The notes under the pieces were generated by a model. That model did not search any database and was not told the origin of the DNA. It saw only the letters and a program-made list of their open reading frames with translations. DNA of 64,000 bases from JACPYF01 sp947085525 (lineage in GTDB: Bacteria; Patescibacteriota; Saccharimonadia; Saccharimonadales; Saccharimonadaceae): assembly GCA_947085525.1 (NCBI GenBank), contig CAMTWU010000004.1, positions 1 through 64,000 on the forward strand. The letters run 5' to 3'. Below are positions 31,401 through 39,495 of this stretch, piece after piece. The translations under genes were made by a program, and so were the position numbers. Each line of letters opens with the position of its first letter. Positions within the stretch are counted from its first letter, which is position 1.

Positions 31401-33011
31401 TTATAGTTTTATTTCTTTTTCTATTGCCAGGTTAGCTAGAAAATCTCTATCATGACTAACCATGATAATACTACCATTATAAGTTTGGAGGGCTTTTTCC
31501 AAAGCTTCAATGGTTGGAATATCTAAGTTATTTGTTGGTTCATCCATAATTAATACGTTGGCTTTTTTAGCAGCTATTGATGCTAGGATAATCTTTGCCC
31601 TTTCCCCCCCACTCAGTTTTTCTGCTGGCACAGAATGAATAACTTCTTTCTTTATACCGAAACGCAGTAGAAGATTAATAACATCGTGCAACTCAACTCC
31701 TGGGGCTAAATGTTGAAGATTTTCAACAGCATTTTTTTCCGGTAATGGTACTGTTTGTTGTTGATCCATGTAAACAATTCTAGATTCGCTATTAATTTTA
31801 CGCTCACCAGAATGTGGATCAATTTGTCCAACTAGAGCCTTTAAAAGAGATGATTTACCGATACCATTCTCTCCAGTTATCGCAATACGGTCTCCTAGTT
31901 TTATGTGTACAGACAATGGCCCAAATACCTTATCATCATTATCATATTTGACAGTTACATCACCCGCATCAATCAAGGTAGCAGATTTACCTTCGCCGTC
32001 CTTAAACTGAAAGTTTAACGAAATTTCTTCCTGAGGCTCTTCGGGAGCTTCCATCTGATCTAGTCTACTAGAAAGAGCCTGCGCCGTCCGTGCTATACCT
32101 TTACCAGCTTTTTCTTTCCTAAAGTTTGAGTTTAACTTATCGTTGTCACTCTTATCTCTTGAGTTGGATGCTGCACTTGCCCTATTATTAGCATCACTTG
32201 CAGCTTTTTTAAGCTTTTTCTTATCAAGTTCATATTGTTCATAACGCTTGAAGGCAGCTTCACGAGCTGCTTCACGAGCTGCAACATACTCATCATAACC
32301 AAGACCATATTGTGCAATACCTTGGTCTCCCCCCATCAGTTCAATAATTCTGCTAGTTGCATTCCTCAGAAATCGTCTATCATGAGAAATCATCATGAAC
32401 GCAGAGTTTGAACTCCCTATAAATTTTTCAAGAACAACAACACCTTGAGTATCCAAATTATTTGTAGGCTCGTCCAATAGAATAACATCGTATTTAGCTG
32501 CAAATAATGCTGCCAAAGCTATACGAGTTTTTTGCCCACCTGAAAATTCACCAACCTCTTTACCAACATCTATATCTCTAATACCTGCAAGAGCAAGGGC
32601 TTTTTCAAGATTATTTTCGAAATTACCTGCATCATAACGTGTATATTTGTCTAATGCATCAGCATAAATCAATAAAGTTTTTTCGTCAGAAGAATCTTCG
32701 AGTTTTTTACAGCTTACTTCAAAGTCCTCTCGTACTTCCTTTACACCAGTTACTTCCTCAACAAAACCATATACACTCCTATCCACCCAATCACGTAAAT
32801 CTTGAGGTAAAACTCCTATCTCATAATCACCGCGATTCACGCTACCCTCTGTAGGTTCTAAATCACCAGATAAAACATTCAGTAAGGTAGTTTTACCAAC
32901 TCCGTTCTTTCCAACAAGACCTATCTTGTCTCCTTTGTTAATAGTCAAAGAAACATCCCTAAATATAGGATGTCCACCGACTTCGTAACCAAGCTTCTTT
33001 GTAGTTAACAT
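31401..33011 (-). CDS. ABC-F family ATPase
   Basis: 536 residues with two ABC domains and no membrane segments: Walker A GKNGVGKTTLLN and GENGIGKSSLLKAL, signatures FSGGQKTRIALA and LSGGERAKIILA, Walker B VILLDEPTNNLD and VLIMDEPTNNLD. The linker (about 240-310) is long and charged (YEQYELDKKKLKKAASDAN), as in ribosome-acting ABC-F proteins. Some protect ribosomes from antibiotics, others resolve stalled ribosomes; I cannot place it within the family. TATAAT lies ten bases before the ATG, without a Shine-Dalgarno. It has a moderately long interdomain arm, so a resistance-type role is possible. Confidence 0.9.
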   Translation of the reverse strand: MLTTKKLGYEVGGHPIFRDVSLTINKGDKIGLVGKNGVGKTTLLNVLSGDLEPTEGSVNRGDYEIGVLPQDLRDWVDRSVYGFVEEVTGVKEVREDFEVSCKKLEDSSDEKTLLIYADALDKYTRYDAGNFENNLEKALALAGIRDIDVGKEVGEFSGGQKTRIALAALFAAKYDVILLDEPTNNLDTQGVVVLEKFIGSSNSAFMMISHDRRFLRNATSRIIELMGGDQGIAQYGLGYDEYVAAREAAREAAFKRYEQYELDKKKLKKAASDANNRASAASNSRDKSDNDKLNSNFRKEKAGKGIARTAQALSSRLDQMEAPEEPQEEISLNFQFKDGEGKSATLIDAGDVTVKYDNDDKVFGPLSVHIKLGDRIAITGENGIGKSSLLKALVGQIDPHSGERKINSESRIVYMDQQQTVPLPEKNAVENLQHLAPGVELHDVINLLLRFGIKKEVIHSVPAEKLSGGERAKIILASIAAKKANVLIMDEPTNNLDIPTIEALEKALQTYNGSIIMVSHDRDFLANLAIEKEIKL

Positions 33012-33077
33012 GTTATGCCATATTATAACATATTTTGATGTAAATTTAAAAGATCATTTTTGACATAAAAGTATATA

Positions 33078-33527
33078 CTACTCTGTTGTGTCAATAACTG
33101 GCTCTATGCCAGTTGCCTGATCTACCCAATTTGTATTTCCTCTACCTCCGGCCTGAGAGAACCGTTTGCTCATTTGCTGAGCAATTTGATCGTCAACTAT
33201 AACGCGACGTACCGCTTGTAACTGTTCTATATCAGCATCATCCACTGATTCTAGTCGTGAATACAGCTCCTCCCTTTTACTAGGACGAAGATATACAACA
33301 CACTCACCATTAATATCTAGAAAAGATGTTAGCTTTTTCCTAGTCATAACATCTGCCAACGCCTGTAAGCGTAGGCCTTCGCGCTCATCCAAAAGCTCTG
33401 CTTTGTCATCATCCGACAAATCTTCACCTTTCAAAAGCTTATCTATCTGAGCAACTTTCTCTCGTAAAGACTCTAATTTTTCCAATACAGAGCTTTCAGG
33501 TTTTTCTGGTTTTGGTAGTTCACTCAT
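33078..33527 (-). CDS. Hypothetical coiled-coil protein downstream of the GGDEF gene
   Basis: 149 residues, highly charged, with an N-terminal Pro/Glu-rich tail and a coiled coil (SSVLEKLESLREKVAQIDKLLKGEDLSDDDKAELLDEREGL, about 12-52), then a small mixed domain (GECVVYLRPSKREELYSRLESVDD). No recognised family. It lies five bases after the GGDEF gene stop, in the same unit, and may be its regulator or target. Confidence 0.65.
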   Translation of the reverse strand: MSELPKPEKPESSVLEKLESLREKVAQIDKLLKGEDLSDDDKAELLDEREGLRLQALADVMTRKKLTSFLDINGECVVYLRPSKREELYSRLESVDDADIEQLQAVRRVIVDDQIAQQMSKRFSQAGGRGNTNWVDQATGIEPVIDTTE

Positions 33528-33532
33528 AAAAT

Positions 33533-34357
33533 TTATCTATAACTACCGCCATTTTGAGCCTGTCGTTCTTTCTTTTTATTCATCATCTCCATATCAGCTG
33601 CGTGTAATAGATATTCATACGACTTATCTTGTTCCCAAACTTTTCCGCCAACTGAAATATAAAAACCTACTTTTTTAAGATAAGCATTGCCAGGAAGACT
33701 TAAGTAGTTATCTAGATTCTGTTTAATTCTGGCAATTGTTCCCTCAATGACTTCATCTGGGGTCTTTTTGTCGTCTCTTTTGCCATCCGTTGGATCTGTT
33801 TCATTATCACAAAGTACAGCAGTAAATTCATCTCCACCAGTACGTGCTACCTTATCTCCATCTCTTAAACTTTCTTGCATAACTTCATTTACTTCTTTTA
33901 GTACGATATCGCCCTGATTGTGTCCATATTCATCATTAACCTTCTTAAAACGATCTAGATCTATAGCTAGGAGTGCTACTGGATCCTCGTCATTTGATGC
34001 AATGAACCATTCCAAACCAAACCTATTTAATGCATCCGTCAGATGGTCATGAGTAGCAAGGTGTATAACTTTCTTTATATTTTCTTCTAAAAATGGGTGC
34101 ATTGTATATGCGTATTTATCCAAATCAGAAACATCACCGCCTTGTTCTAATAACATCCCTGCCAAGTTTGCCATTACTAATGTAACTGCATCTCTTACTT
34201 CTTCACTATCATCAATCAAACCTTTTTCAAACGCTTCCTCTAAGAAAGCTACAGCATGTTTTACAGCAAGACCTTTAATAGTCTGAACGTCTTTTTCGTT
34301 GTTTGGTTCATTGATTTCTTTTTCTGTGTTTATTTGGTTTGGATTTATATTTTCCAT
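33533..34357 (-). CDS. GGDEF-domain protein, probable diguanylate cyclase
   Basis: 274 residues from the ATG at 34357; a TTG three codons earlier is less likely because TGCTAAAAT lies nine bases before this ATG. The N-terminal 110 residues are helical with no membrane segment. The GGDEF domain (about 110-270) shows DHLTDALNRFGLEWF, LDRFKKVNDEYGHNQGD and the catalytic loop RTGGDEF. RDGD five residues before GGDEF is a complete RxxD inhibitory site. A charged insertion (CDNETDPTDGKRDDKKTPDE) follows the loop. It should make cyclic-di-GMP, a signal that commonly controls type IV pili. Confidence 0.88.
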   Translation of the reverse strand: MENINPNQINTEKEINEPNNEKDVQTIKGLAVKHAVAFLEEAFEKGLIDDSEEVRDAVTLVMANLAGMLLEQGGDVSDLDKYAYTMHPFLEENIKKVIHLATHDHLTDALNRFGLEWFIASNDEDPVALLAIDLDRFKKVNDEYGHNQGDIVLKEVNEVMQESLRDGDKVARTGGDEFTAVLCDNETDPTDGKRDDKKTPDEVIEGTIARIKQNLDNYLSLPGNAYLKKVGFYISVGGKVWEQDKSYEYLLHAADMEMMNKKKERQAQNGGSYR

Positions 34358-34429
34358 ATTAAACAAATTTTAGCATAAAAGCTTTAAAAAAGCAACCCCC
34401 TTACCCCATATCTGCTATAATGATTGGCA
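34358..34429. promoter_or_regulatory. Divergent leaderless promoter pair (GGDEF gene / ychF)
   Basis: Two extended -10 boxes point outward in this 72-bp gap: TGCTATAAT (34413-34421), eight bases before the ychF ATG, and minus-strand TGCTAAAAT, nine bases before the GGDEF-gene ATG. Neither gene has a Shine-Dalgarno. Confidence 0.65.
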
Positions 34430-35485
34430 ATGGCTTTATCAATCGGAATCATCGGCTTGCCAAATGTTGGCAAGTCTACATTATTTAACGCTCTGACAGA
34501 TGCGGATGCACTGGCGGCTAACTACCCATTTGCCACAATTGAACCAAATACTGGCATAGTCCCCGTCCCAGATGAGCGATTGGAAAAATTAAAAGGTTTA
34601 TACGGCTCACAAAAAGTCTTGCCCGCTACTGTGACGTTCGTCGATATTGCTGGCTTGGTCGCTGGCGCTAGCAAGGGCGAAGGCCTAGGTAATAAATTCC
34701 TAGCTAATATCCGTGAATGCGATGCTGTTGTACATGTGGTGCGAGCCTTTAGCGATAGCGACGTGCTACACGTAGATGAAAATCATGATCCCCGCAAGGA
34801 TATCGAGACAATTAACACAGAACTCGCCCTGGCAGATATCCAAACTGTCGACAAAATGCTACCAAAACTGCAAAAAGAAGCTAAATCTAGTCCTGATGCT
34901 CGAAAAGAAGCTGAAAGCTTAGTTAAAGCCAAAGAAATGCTAGAAAAAGGTGAACTAAACAACCTACCCGACGTGAACGCACAGCTACTATCGACCAAGC
35001 CTATAATTTATTTGTTCAATGTTGACGAGGAGACTTTGGCTGACGATACAAAGACACAAAATTTGCGCAATCTAGTTGCACCAGCCCGAGCTACATTTGT
35101 CTGCGCCAAACTAGAGGAAGAGCTGAAAGGTTTAGCGCCCGAGGAGGCTGCAGAACTATTGGAAAGCTACGGAGTCAAAGAAGCCGGTTTACCTCAGTTA
35201 ATCCACGCTGCATACGATACGCTGGGACTACAAAGTTACCTCACTGCTGGACCAAAAGAAGTTCGAGCCTGGACAATCAAAAAAGGCTCTACCGGACCAC
35301 AAGCCGCCGGTGTTATACATACTGATTTCGAACGTGGCTTTATCGCCGCACAAGTTGTTGATTATGATGATTTGATAGCTGCAGGCTCAGAATCGGCTGC
35401 AAAATCTGCCGGAAAAATACGCACCGAAGGCAAAGATTACGTCATGCAACCAGGTGACGTGGTTGAATTTCGATTTAACGTTTAG
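34430..35485 (+). CDS. ychF: Ribosome-binding GTPase/ATPase YchF
   Basis: 351 residues from ATG 34430 (MALSIGIIGLPNVGKSTLFN), the universal YchF start; the TTG two codons earlier is not needed. G1 is GLPNVGKST, G3 DIAGLVAGASKG. The G4 position carries NVDEE in place of NKxD, as expected for this OLA1/YchF group that prefers ATP. The helical insertion and C-terminal TGS domain (TIKKGSTGPQAAGVIHTDFERGFIAAQVV) are complete. It binds ribosomes and stress-related partners. Confidence 0.96.
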   Translation: MALSIGIIGLPNVGKSTLFNALTDADALAANYPFATIEPNTGIVPVPDERLEKLKGLYGSQKVLPATVTFVDIAGLVAGASKGEGLGNKFLANIRECDAVVHVVRAFSDSDVLHVDENHDPRKDIETINTELALADIQTVDKMLPKLQKEAKSSPDARKEAESLVKAKEMLEKGELNNLPDVNAQLLSTKPIIYLFNVDEETLADDTKTQNLRNLVAPARATFVCAKLEEELKGLAPEEAAELLESYGVKEAGLPQLIHAAYDTLGLQSYLTAGPKEVRAWTIKKGSTGPQAAGVIHTDFERGFIAAQVVDYDDLIAAGSESAAKSAGKIRTEGKDYVMQPGDVVEFRFNV

Positions 35486-36207
35486 GCGGCAACTTCTAGT
35501 GTTTCGCCGCGGTGTCTCACGCCAAATACCGCGGCGCGGAACAGTCCATCTGGAACTTCTTCCGAAATAACTTCTGGTTTAGGTTCAATAGGATTTTCAA
35601 CTCTATCAAACTCTTGGGTTGTGTGTATAATCGCTTCTTCGACTGGTTCTGCTACAGTATCTGCTACTACTGCAAGATCTGCTAGACAAAGTTTTGGATT
35701 GGTACGAGGTCGTGAGCGACCATTTTTGTCTGCATGAGTATCCTGTATGTTACCGTTTGCGTCAACAGTTATAATCTTTTCCCTAACATCTTTGCCGTTT
35801 TTTATAGTCTGCATCAAGTGAACGCTTTGCATATCCTCACCGTTAAAGCCTATTTCAAAAAAAGTCTCCAAGCTTTGTTTGCCTGATTTTGATTCTTTTC
35901 GTAAAAAGAATATATGTTTCATACTCTCTGCTGTATCTGAGCCTAAGACTGTTATGGCGCTCGCTTCATTGATAGGAGTGTTAGCTATTATCTCTCTAAT
36001 CTCACCGACTGTTTGAACTCGATCTATAACATTAATTGGTAGACAATGCTCCTCTAAAGAGACCCCGTCACCACCCCTTGCCTGTTTAATACAAGCATCA
36101 AAAATAGCTGCACATTGCAGCTTTAGTTGGTTGTCTACTTCTGGTAATACACCATATTGCTCAGTAGAACCTGGTTCTAACTTTGCTACAGTGGCTATAC
36201 TTGTCAT
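35482..36207 (-). CDS. Hypothetical protein convergent with ychF
   Basis: 241 residues, soluble, without a recognised domain. Residues 1-130 look like a mixed alpha/beta fold (VQTVGEIREIIANTPINEASAITVLG, FFEIGFNGEDMQSVHLMQTI). The C-terminal third is acidic and probably disordered (VAEPVEEAIIHTTQEFDRVENPIEPKPEVISEEVPDG). It overlaps the end of ychF by 4 bp in convergent orientation. The 123-bp gap upstream to tlyA is AT-rich with no clear feature. Confidence 0.6.
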   Translation of the reverse strand: MTSIATVAKLEPGSTEQYGVLPEVDNQLKLQCAAIFDACIKQARGGDGVSLEEHCLPINVIDRVQTVGEIREIIANTPINEASAITVLGSDTAESMKHIFFLRKESKSGKQSLETFFEIGFNGEDMQSVHLMQTIKNGKDVREKIITVDANGNIQDTHADKNGRSRPRTNPKLCLADLAVVADTVAEPVEEAIIHTTQEFDRVENPIEPKPEVISEEVPDGLFRAAVFGVRHRGETLEVAA

Positions 36208-36330
36208 TTTGATTTACCGTTTTGATGTTAATGTTTGATGTACCTACTACTAATGTTACTCCTGTAAACACTAAGCACAACCACTTTTGTATATTCTACA
36301 ACGTTTTTTGAGAATAACGGTATTTATGGT

Positions 36331-37071
36331 TTAAGACTTTTTGAGTAGGTAAAATCGTTCGCGGTTACCTTTTGCACCACTGACTTCACTGTCACGTTTG
36401 TCTAAAATAACGAAATCTTTTCGTACCCAATTTTCAAAATCTTTGAGGATCTGGCGGCGAACGGAATCGTTCTTGATCACACCTTTGTTTGCCTGGCCGA
36501 ACCCAGCCTCGAACTGAGGTTTTAACATAGCAACTACCTGACTATTATTGCCAGCTACGTGTCGATACAGGTGGGGTAAAATTTCACGTAGACTAATGAA
36601 ACTCACATCAATCAATACAATGTCCGGAGACTTATCCAGCTTCACCACCCTCTCATCATTAACAGACACATCACGAATATCAGTTTTTTCATGCAGTTCT
36701 ATCTGCTTGTGACCTTGCAATTTAGGGTGTAATTGATCTGTTCCAACATCTACCGCAATCACCTTTTTGGCACCGCGACGCAGGGAATAATCGGTAAATC
36801 CACCAGTGCTAGAACCGACATCTAGCACAATTTTGTCAGTAAAATCTAGACCTAGGTTACTGGCGACACTAGCTAGTTTCATACCTGCACGCGAGACATA
36901 GTGTTCATCTTGATTTACCTTTAGTTTTGCATCGTCAGTGACGAAAAAACCTGGTTTTTCAACTACTTTGCCATCAACAGTGACTTTGCCCAGACGCACA
37001 AAACTCTCGGCTTGTGAGCGTGAAGTCACAAGTCCTGCTTCTACTAGTTTTTGATCTAAACGTGTCTTCAT
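36331..37071 (-). CDS. tlyA: TlyA-type 2'-O-rRNA methyltransferase
   Basis: 246 residues: an S4 RNA-binding domain (1-60; RLDQKLVEAGLVTSRSQAESFVRLGKV) followed by an FtsJ-like methyltransferase with SAM site VLDVGSSTGGFTDYSLRRGAKKVIAVDVG and the K-D-K-E set including LDKSPDIVLIDVSFIS and MLKPQFEAG. Relatives methylate 16S C1409 and 23S C1920 and affect capreomycin sensitivity. TATAAT lies six bases before the ATG, implying a leaderless mRNA. Confidence 0.94.
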   Translation of the reverse strand: MKTRLDQKLVEAGLVTSRSQAESFVRLGKVTVDGKVVEKPGFFVTDDAKLKVNQDEHYVSRAGMKLASVASNLGLDFTDKIVLDVGSSTGGFTDYSLRRGAKKVIAVDVGTDQLHPKLQGHKQIELHEKTDIRDVSVNDERVVKLDKSPDIVLIDVSFISLREILPHLYRHVAGNNSQVVAMLKPQFEAGFGQANKGVIKNDSVRRQILKDFENWVRKDFVILDKRDSEVSGAKGNRERFYLLKKS

Positions 37072-37085
37072 ATATCAATTATATC

Positions 37086-37577
37086 TTAATACTCGGCGTC
37101 AGAGTCGAATGGAGCACTTAGTGGAAAAATCTTTTCGACTGTTCTTTGACGAGTTTCTGGATCTCTGTCAATTAACTGTAGTGCGTCTGCTTTTACTGAC
37201 TGTCCCTCGCCTATTGAAACTCCATCTACAAAACTAACATGAGGAGAATATGCACCATGTATATATTCGGAATCACATTTGCCTTCTGACCATGCCACCG
37301 CAGCTGAAATATCAGAATGAGCTCGCACAATTTCTGGATGAGCAAGTATTTTACGGACCCTTACATCATGTTCTGGACCGAACATATCGATATCCTCACC
37401 CACAAACTCCAGGTATGAACGCTTGCTCGCTATCAGGCCTAAATACTTCCTGAGTCTTGGTACATTTCCTGGATCAATTTCAAACCAAGGCATTAGCGTA
37501 ACATGTAGCGGAAGACTAGGAAATTGCTCACCAACCTCCACTGGTTCGAGTGTTGCAATGATTAGTTTTTCTGCCAT
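37086..37577 (-). CDS. 2H phosphoesterase family protein (RNA ligase/CPDase-like)
   Basis: 163 residues with the two HxT/S motifs that define the 2H superfamily: LPLHVTLMPWF near residue 26 and YSPHVSFVDGV near residue 115. Such enzymes act on 2',3'-cyclic phosphates or 2',5' linkages in RNA and tRNA splicing products. It starts one base after the efp stop, so it is co-transcribed with efp. The exact substrate cannot be told. Confidence 0.82.
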   Translation of the reverse strand: MAEKLIIATLEPVEVGEQFPSLPLHVTLMPWFEIDPGNVPRLRKYLGLIASKRSYLEFVGEDIDMFGPEHDVRVRKILAHPEIVRAHSDISAAVAWSEGKCDSEYIHGAYSPHVSFVDGVSIGEGQSVKADALQLIDRDPETRQRTVEKIFPLSAPFDSDAEY

Positions 37578-37578
37578 A

Positions 37579-38142
37579 CTAGTCTTTCTTACGCTCTAAA
37601 TATTCACCAGTTCGGGTGTCGACTTTGATCGTGTCGCCAGTTTTGATAAAAGCTGGAACTTTAACAGTTAAACCTGTTTCAGTCTGCGCATCTTTGAGCA
37701 CATTGCTAGTAGTATCACCTTTCACTACATTTTCAGTATAGGTAACATTCAGATATAAATTCTTTGGTAAATCAACATTAATGACTCGTTCGCCAAAGAA
37801 CTGTAAGTCTAGTTCATCACCTTCTTTGAGGTATGGTACGGCTTCAGCTACCAAATCAGCGTTCAGGGCGAATTGTTCAAAGCTATCAGGGTTCATGAAA
37901 TGAAATTCGTTGCCGTCAGCATACAAATATTGAACCTTTTGATTGTTCACATCGGCTGGTTCAATTTTGTCAGCACCTTTGAAAGTTTTTGGTATTACAC
38001 CGCCATCAATCAAGTTTTTCAGACGTACGTTAACAATACTGCCGCCACGGCCTAAAACTTTTTGATTGTAATCAATAACCTTGAAAGGTTTGTTATCGAT
38101 TTGTACAACTGTACCCTTTTTTAGATCTGTTGGACCGTACAT
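37579..38142 (-). CDS. efp: Elongation factor P with Arg at the tip
   Basis: 187 residues with the three EF-P domains: KOW-like N-domain (MYGPTDLKKGTVVQIDNKPF), middle OB domain and C-terminal OB domain with the family end DTIKVDTRTGEYLERKKD. EF-P relieves stalling at polyproline stretches. The tip loop reads KVLGRGGS, so the residue normally modified (Lys34 in E. coli) is Arg32, as in EarP/rhamnosylated EF-P groups; no earP or rml genes lie nearby. It lies between rpsR and the 2H gene. Polyproline targets in this window include the DHH-like protein's tail. Confidence 0.95.
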   Translation of the reverse strand: MYGPTDLKKGTVVQIDNKPFKVIDYNQKVLGRGGSIVNVRLKNLIDGGVIPKTFKGADKIEPADVNNQKVQYLYADGNEFHFMNPDSFEQFALNADLVAEAVPYLKEGDELDLQFFGERVINVDLPKNLYLNVTYTENVVKGDTTSNVLKDAQTETGLTVKVPAFIKTGDTIKVDTRTGEYLERKKD

Positions 38143-38151
38143 TCGGGGTTC

Positions 38152-38355
38152 CTATGCGCTAACAGCAAATGGCATCAAAGCCAAGTGGCGGGCACGTTTG
38201 ATTTCGCGAGCTAACTGACGCTGTTGTTTAGCGCTGAGGTTAGTTTTGCTGATTGGTTCGATTTGACCATAGATATTTACGAAACGTTGCAAAGTTTTTG
38301 GGTCTTTGTAGTCAAAATAGCTAGGTGTGTGTGATCGTGATTTTTTATAAGCCAT
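38152..38355 (-). CDS. rpsR: 30S ribosomal protein S18
   Basis: 67 residues with the S18 core [23 protein letters not shown] and [23 protein letters not shown]. The zinc-type CxxC seen in some S18 N-termini is absent. AAAGGAG precedes the ATG. It follows rpsF and ssb in the usual rpsF-ssb-rpsR order, but is separated from ssb by a 124-bp inverted-repeat element. Confidence 0.96.
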   Translation of the reverse strand: MAYKKSRSHTPSYFDYKDPKTLQRFVNIYGQIEPISKTNLSAKQQRQLAREIKRARHLALMPFAVSA

Positions 38356-38382
38356 AATATTTTCTCCTTTATATTAAGTTAG

Positions 38383-38506
38383 TTTTAGGTGATTTATGAT
38401 TTGTAGTGCTAGGCATGACTGAAGCTCGGAGTGAGTCGTATCTTGCATACGATGAACGAGAACTGCAAGTTATAACGACGCAATACAAACTCATAAACGC
38501 CTAAAA
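38383..38506. repeat. 124-bp inverted-repeat element between ssb and rpsR
   Basis: 23-base arms at 38383-38405 and 38484-38506 match as inverted repeats with three mismatches; the outer 7 bases TTTTAGG/CCTAAAA are identical. The core contains the hairpin TCGTAT-CTTGC-ATACGA and CTCG/CGAG pairs, and has no ORF. The distal arm overlaps the ssb stop codon. A structured leader regulating rpsR or a small mobile element are both possible. Confidence 0.6.
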
Positions 38507-38944
38507 GGGTATTTCTGATAGATCTATGGGTTTATCGTCGATGTCTTCTATCACGACATCATCGTTTTTCTTTGAGCTAGAGGCTGAAGATTTTGGAGCA
38601 GCTGAGCTACCGCCTTCGTCGCCGCTAGGTCCATCGAGGAAAGTAACATCGCTAGCAACAACTGCTACGCGTGAGCGTTTCTTGCCAGATTCTTTGTCGT
38701 CCCAGCTTTCCTGACGCAATCGGCCTTGCACTAGACAACGGCGACCTTTTGAAAGGTACTGGTTGACTAGTTCACCTAGTTTTTCCCATGCAGTGATGTC
38801 GAAAAAGTCAGCAGTGTCATCACTACCTTGGCGATCGACAGCTAGGCTAAAGCTAGTAACAGTCTTGCCCGTAGGTGTAGTGCGCATTTCAGGGTCGCGA
38901 GTTAGACGACCCATTATGATTACTTGGTTAATTGATTTAGCCAT
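38501..38944 (-). CDS. ssb: Single-stranded DNA-binding protein
   Basis: 147 residues from ATG 38944 (MAKSINQVIIMGRLTRDPEMR); an 18-residue upstream extension overlaps rpsF and is rejected. The OB fold is complete (RQGSDDTADFFDITAWEKLGELVNQYLSKG), with a Ser-rich linker (GSSAAPKSSASSSKK) and an acidic tail ending DLSEIPF, close to the DDDIPF protein-binding tip. The start overlaps the rpsF end by 8 bp. Confidence 0.96.
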   Translation of the reverse strand: MAKSINQVIIMGRLTRDPEMRTTPTGKTVTSFSLAVDRQGSDDTADFFDITAWEKLGELVNQYLSKGRRCLVQGRLRQESWDDKESGKKRSRVAVVASDVTFLDGPSGDEGGSSAAPKSSASSSKKNDDVVIEDIDDKPIDLSEIPF

Positions 38945-39296
38945 CGTTCTCTTCCTCCTTTGACTCACTTTTCGCTGCGCGTTCGCGAGCTTCGGCAATT
39001 TTTGCCTTGGTTTTCTCGTCTGTACTGACGATCAAATAACGTAACAGTTCGTCAGTGATATTAAAGACATTTGATAGTTTTGCTAATGCTGGTGCTGGTA
39101 GTTTGAGGTCAAAATATACATATACAGCAAAATCCTCTTTTCGGATTTTATATGCTAGTTTCTTTTTGCCCCAGCTAGTTTCTTTGACAATTTCACCACC
39201 GTTATCTGTGATAATTCCGCGAATCTTTTTCAGCGGTTTTTCTAGATCCATCTCTAAGTCTGGATGGATCAAAACTGTTAGTTCGTATTCTTTCAT
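38937..39296 (-). CDS. rpsF: 30S ribosomal protein S6
   Basis: 119 residues: MKEYELTVLIHPDLEMD, IRGIITDNGGEIVKETSWGKKKLAYKIRKEDFAVYVYFDL and LLRYLIVSTDE, all S6 hallmarks, with an acidic Glu/Lys C-terminal tail as often seen. First gene of rpsF-ssb-rpsR. Its leader carries a candidate S6:S18-binding hairpin, suggesting autoregulation. Confidence 0.97.
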   Translation of the reverse strand: MKEYELTVLIHPDLEMDLEKPLKKIRGIITDNGGEIVKETSWGKKKLAYKIRKEDFAVYVYFDLKLPAPALAKLSNVFNITDELLRYLIVSTDEKTKAKIAEARERAAKSESKEEENDG

Positions 39297-39325
39297 GATA
39301 CTCCCTTGGAATCCTTTCTATGGAT

Positions 39326-39347
39326 GCTCGGCTGTGTAGGACGAGCT
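39326..39347 (-). promoter_or_regulatory. Candidate S6:S18-binding hairpin in the rpsF leader
   Basis: The rpsF leader RNA contains GCTCG-TCCTACACAG-CCGAGC, a stem with loop ACACAG next to CCG. This fits my knowledge of the conserved rpsF leader motif bound by the S6:S18 complex, which features a CCG bulge and an ACACAG-like loop. It lies about 30 bases upstream of the start codon. Confidence 0.5.
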
Positions 39348-39367
39348 GAAGTTTTATTACAGAGGTA

Positions 39368-39397
39368 ATTATACCATATATATGTTGATGATGGCAA
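39368..39397 (-). promoter_or_regulatory. rpsF operon promoter
   Basis: Minus-strand TTGCCA (39397-39392), 18-bp spacer, TATAAT (39373-39368). It gives a leader of about 65 bases with the S6:S18-type hairpin. Confidence 0.65.
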
Positions 39398-39495
39398 CTC
39401 AATAAGTCAAAATAATTTTACAATCTCAAACCATTAATGGTATTATCTTATATTAATAAGCATGAGCACTTAAATCATATAGCAAGGAGTAAAGC

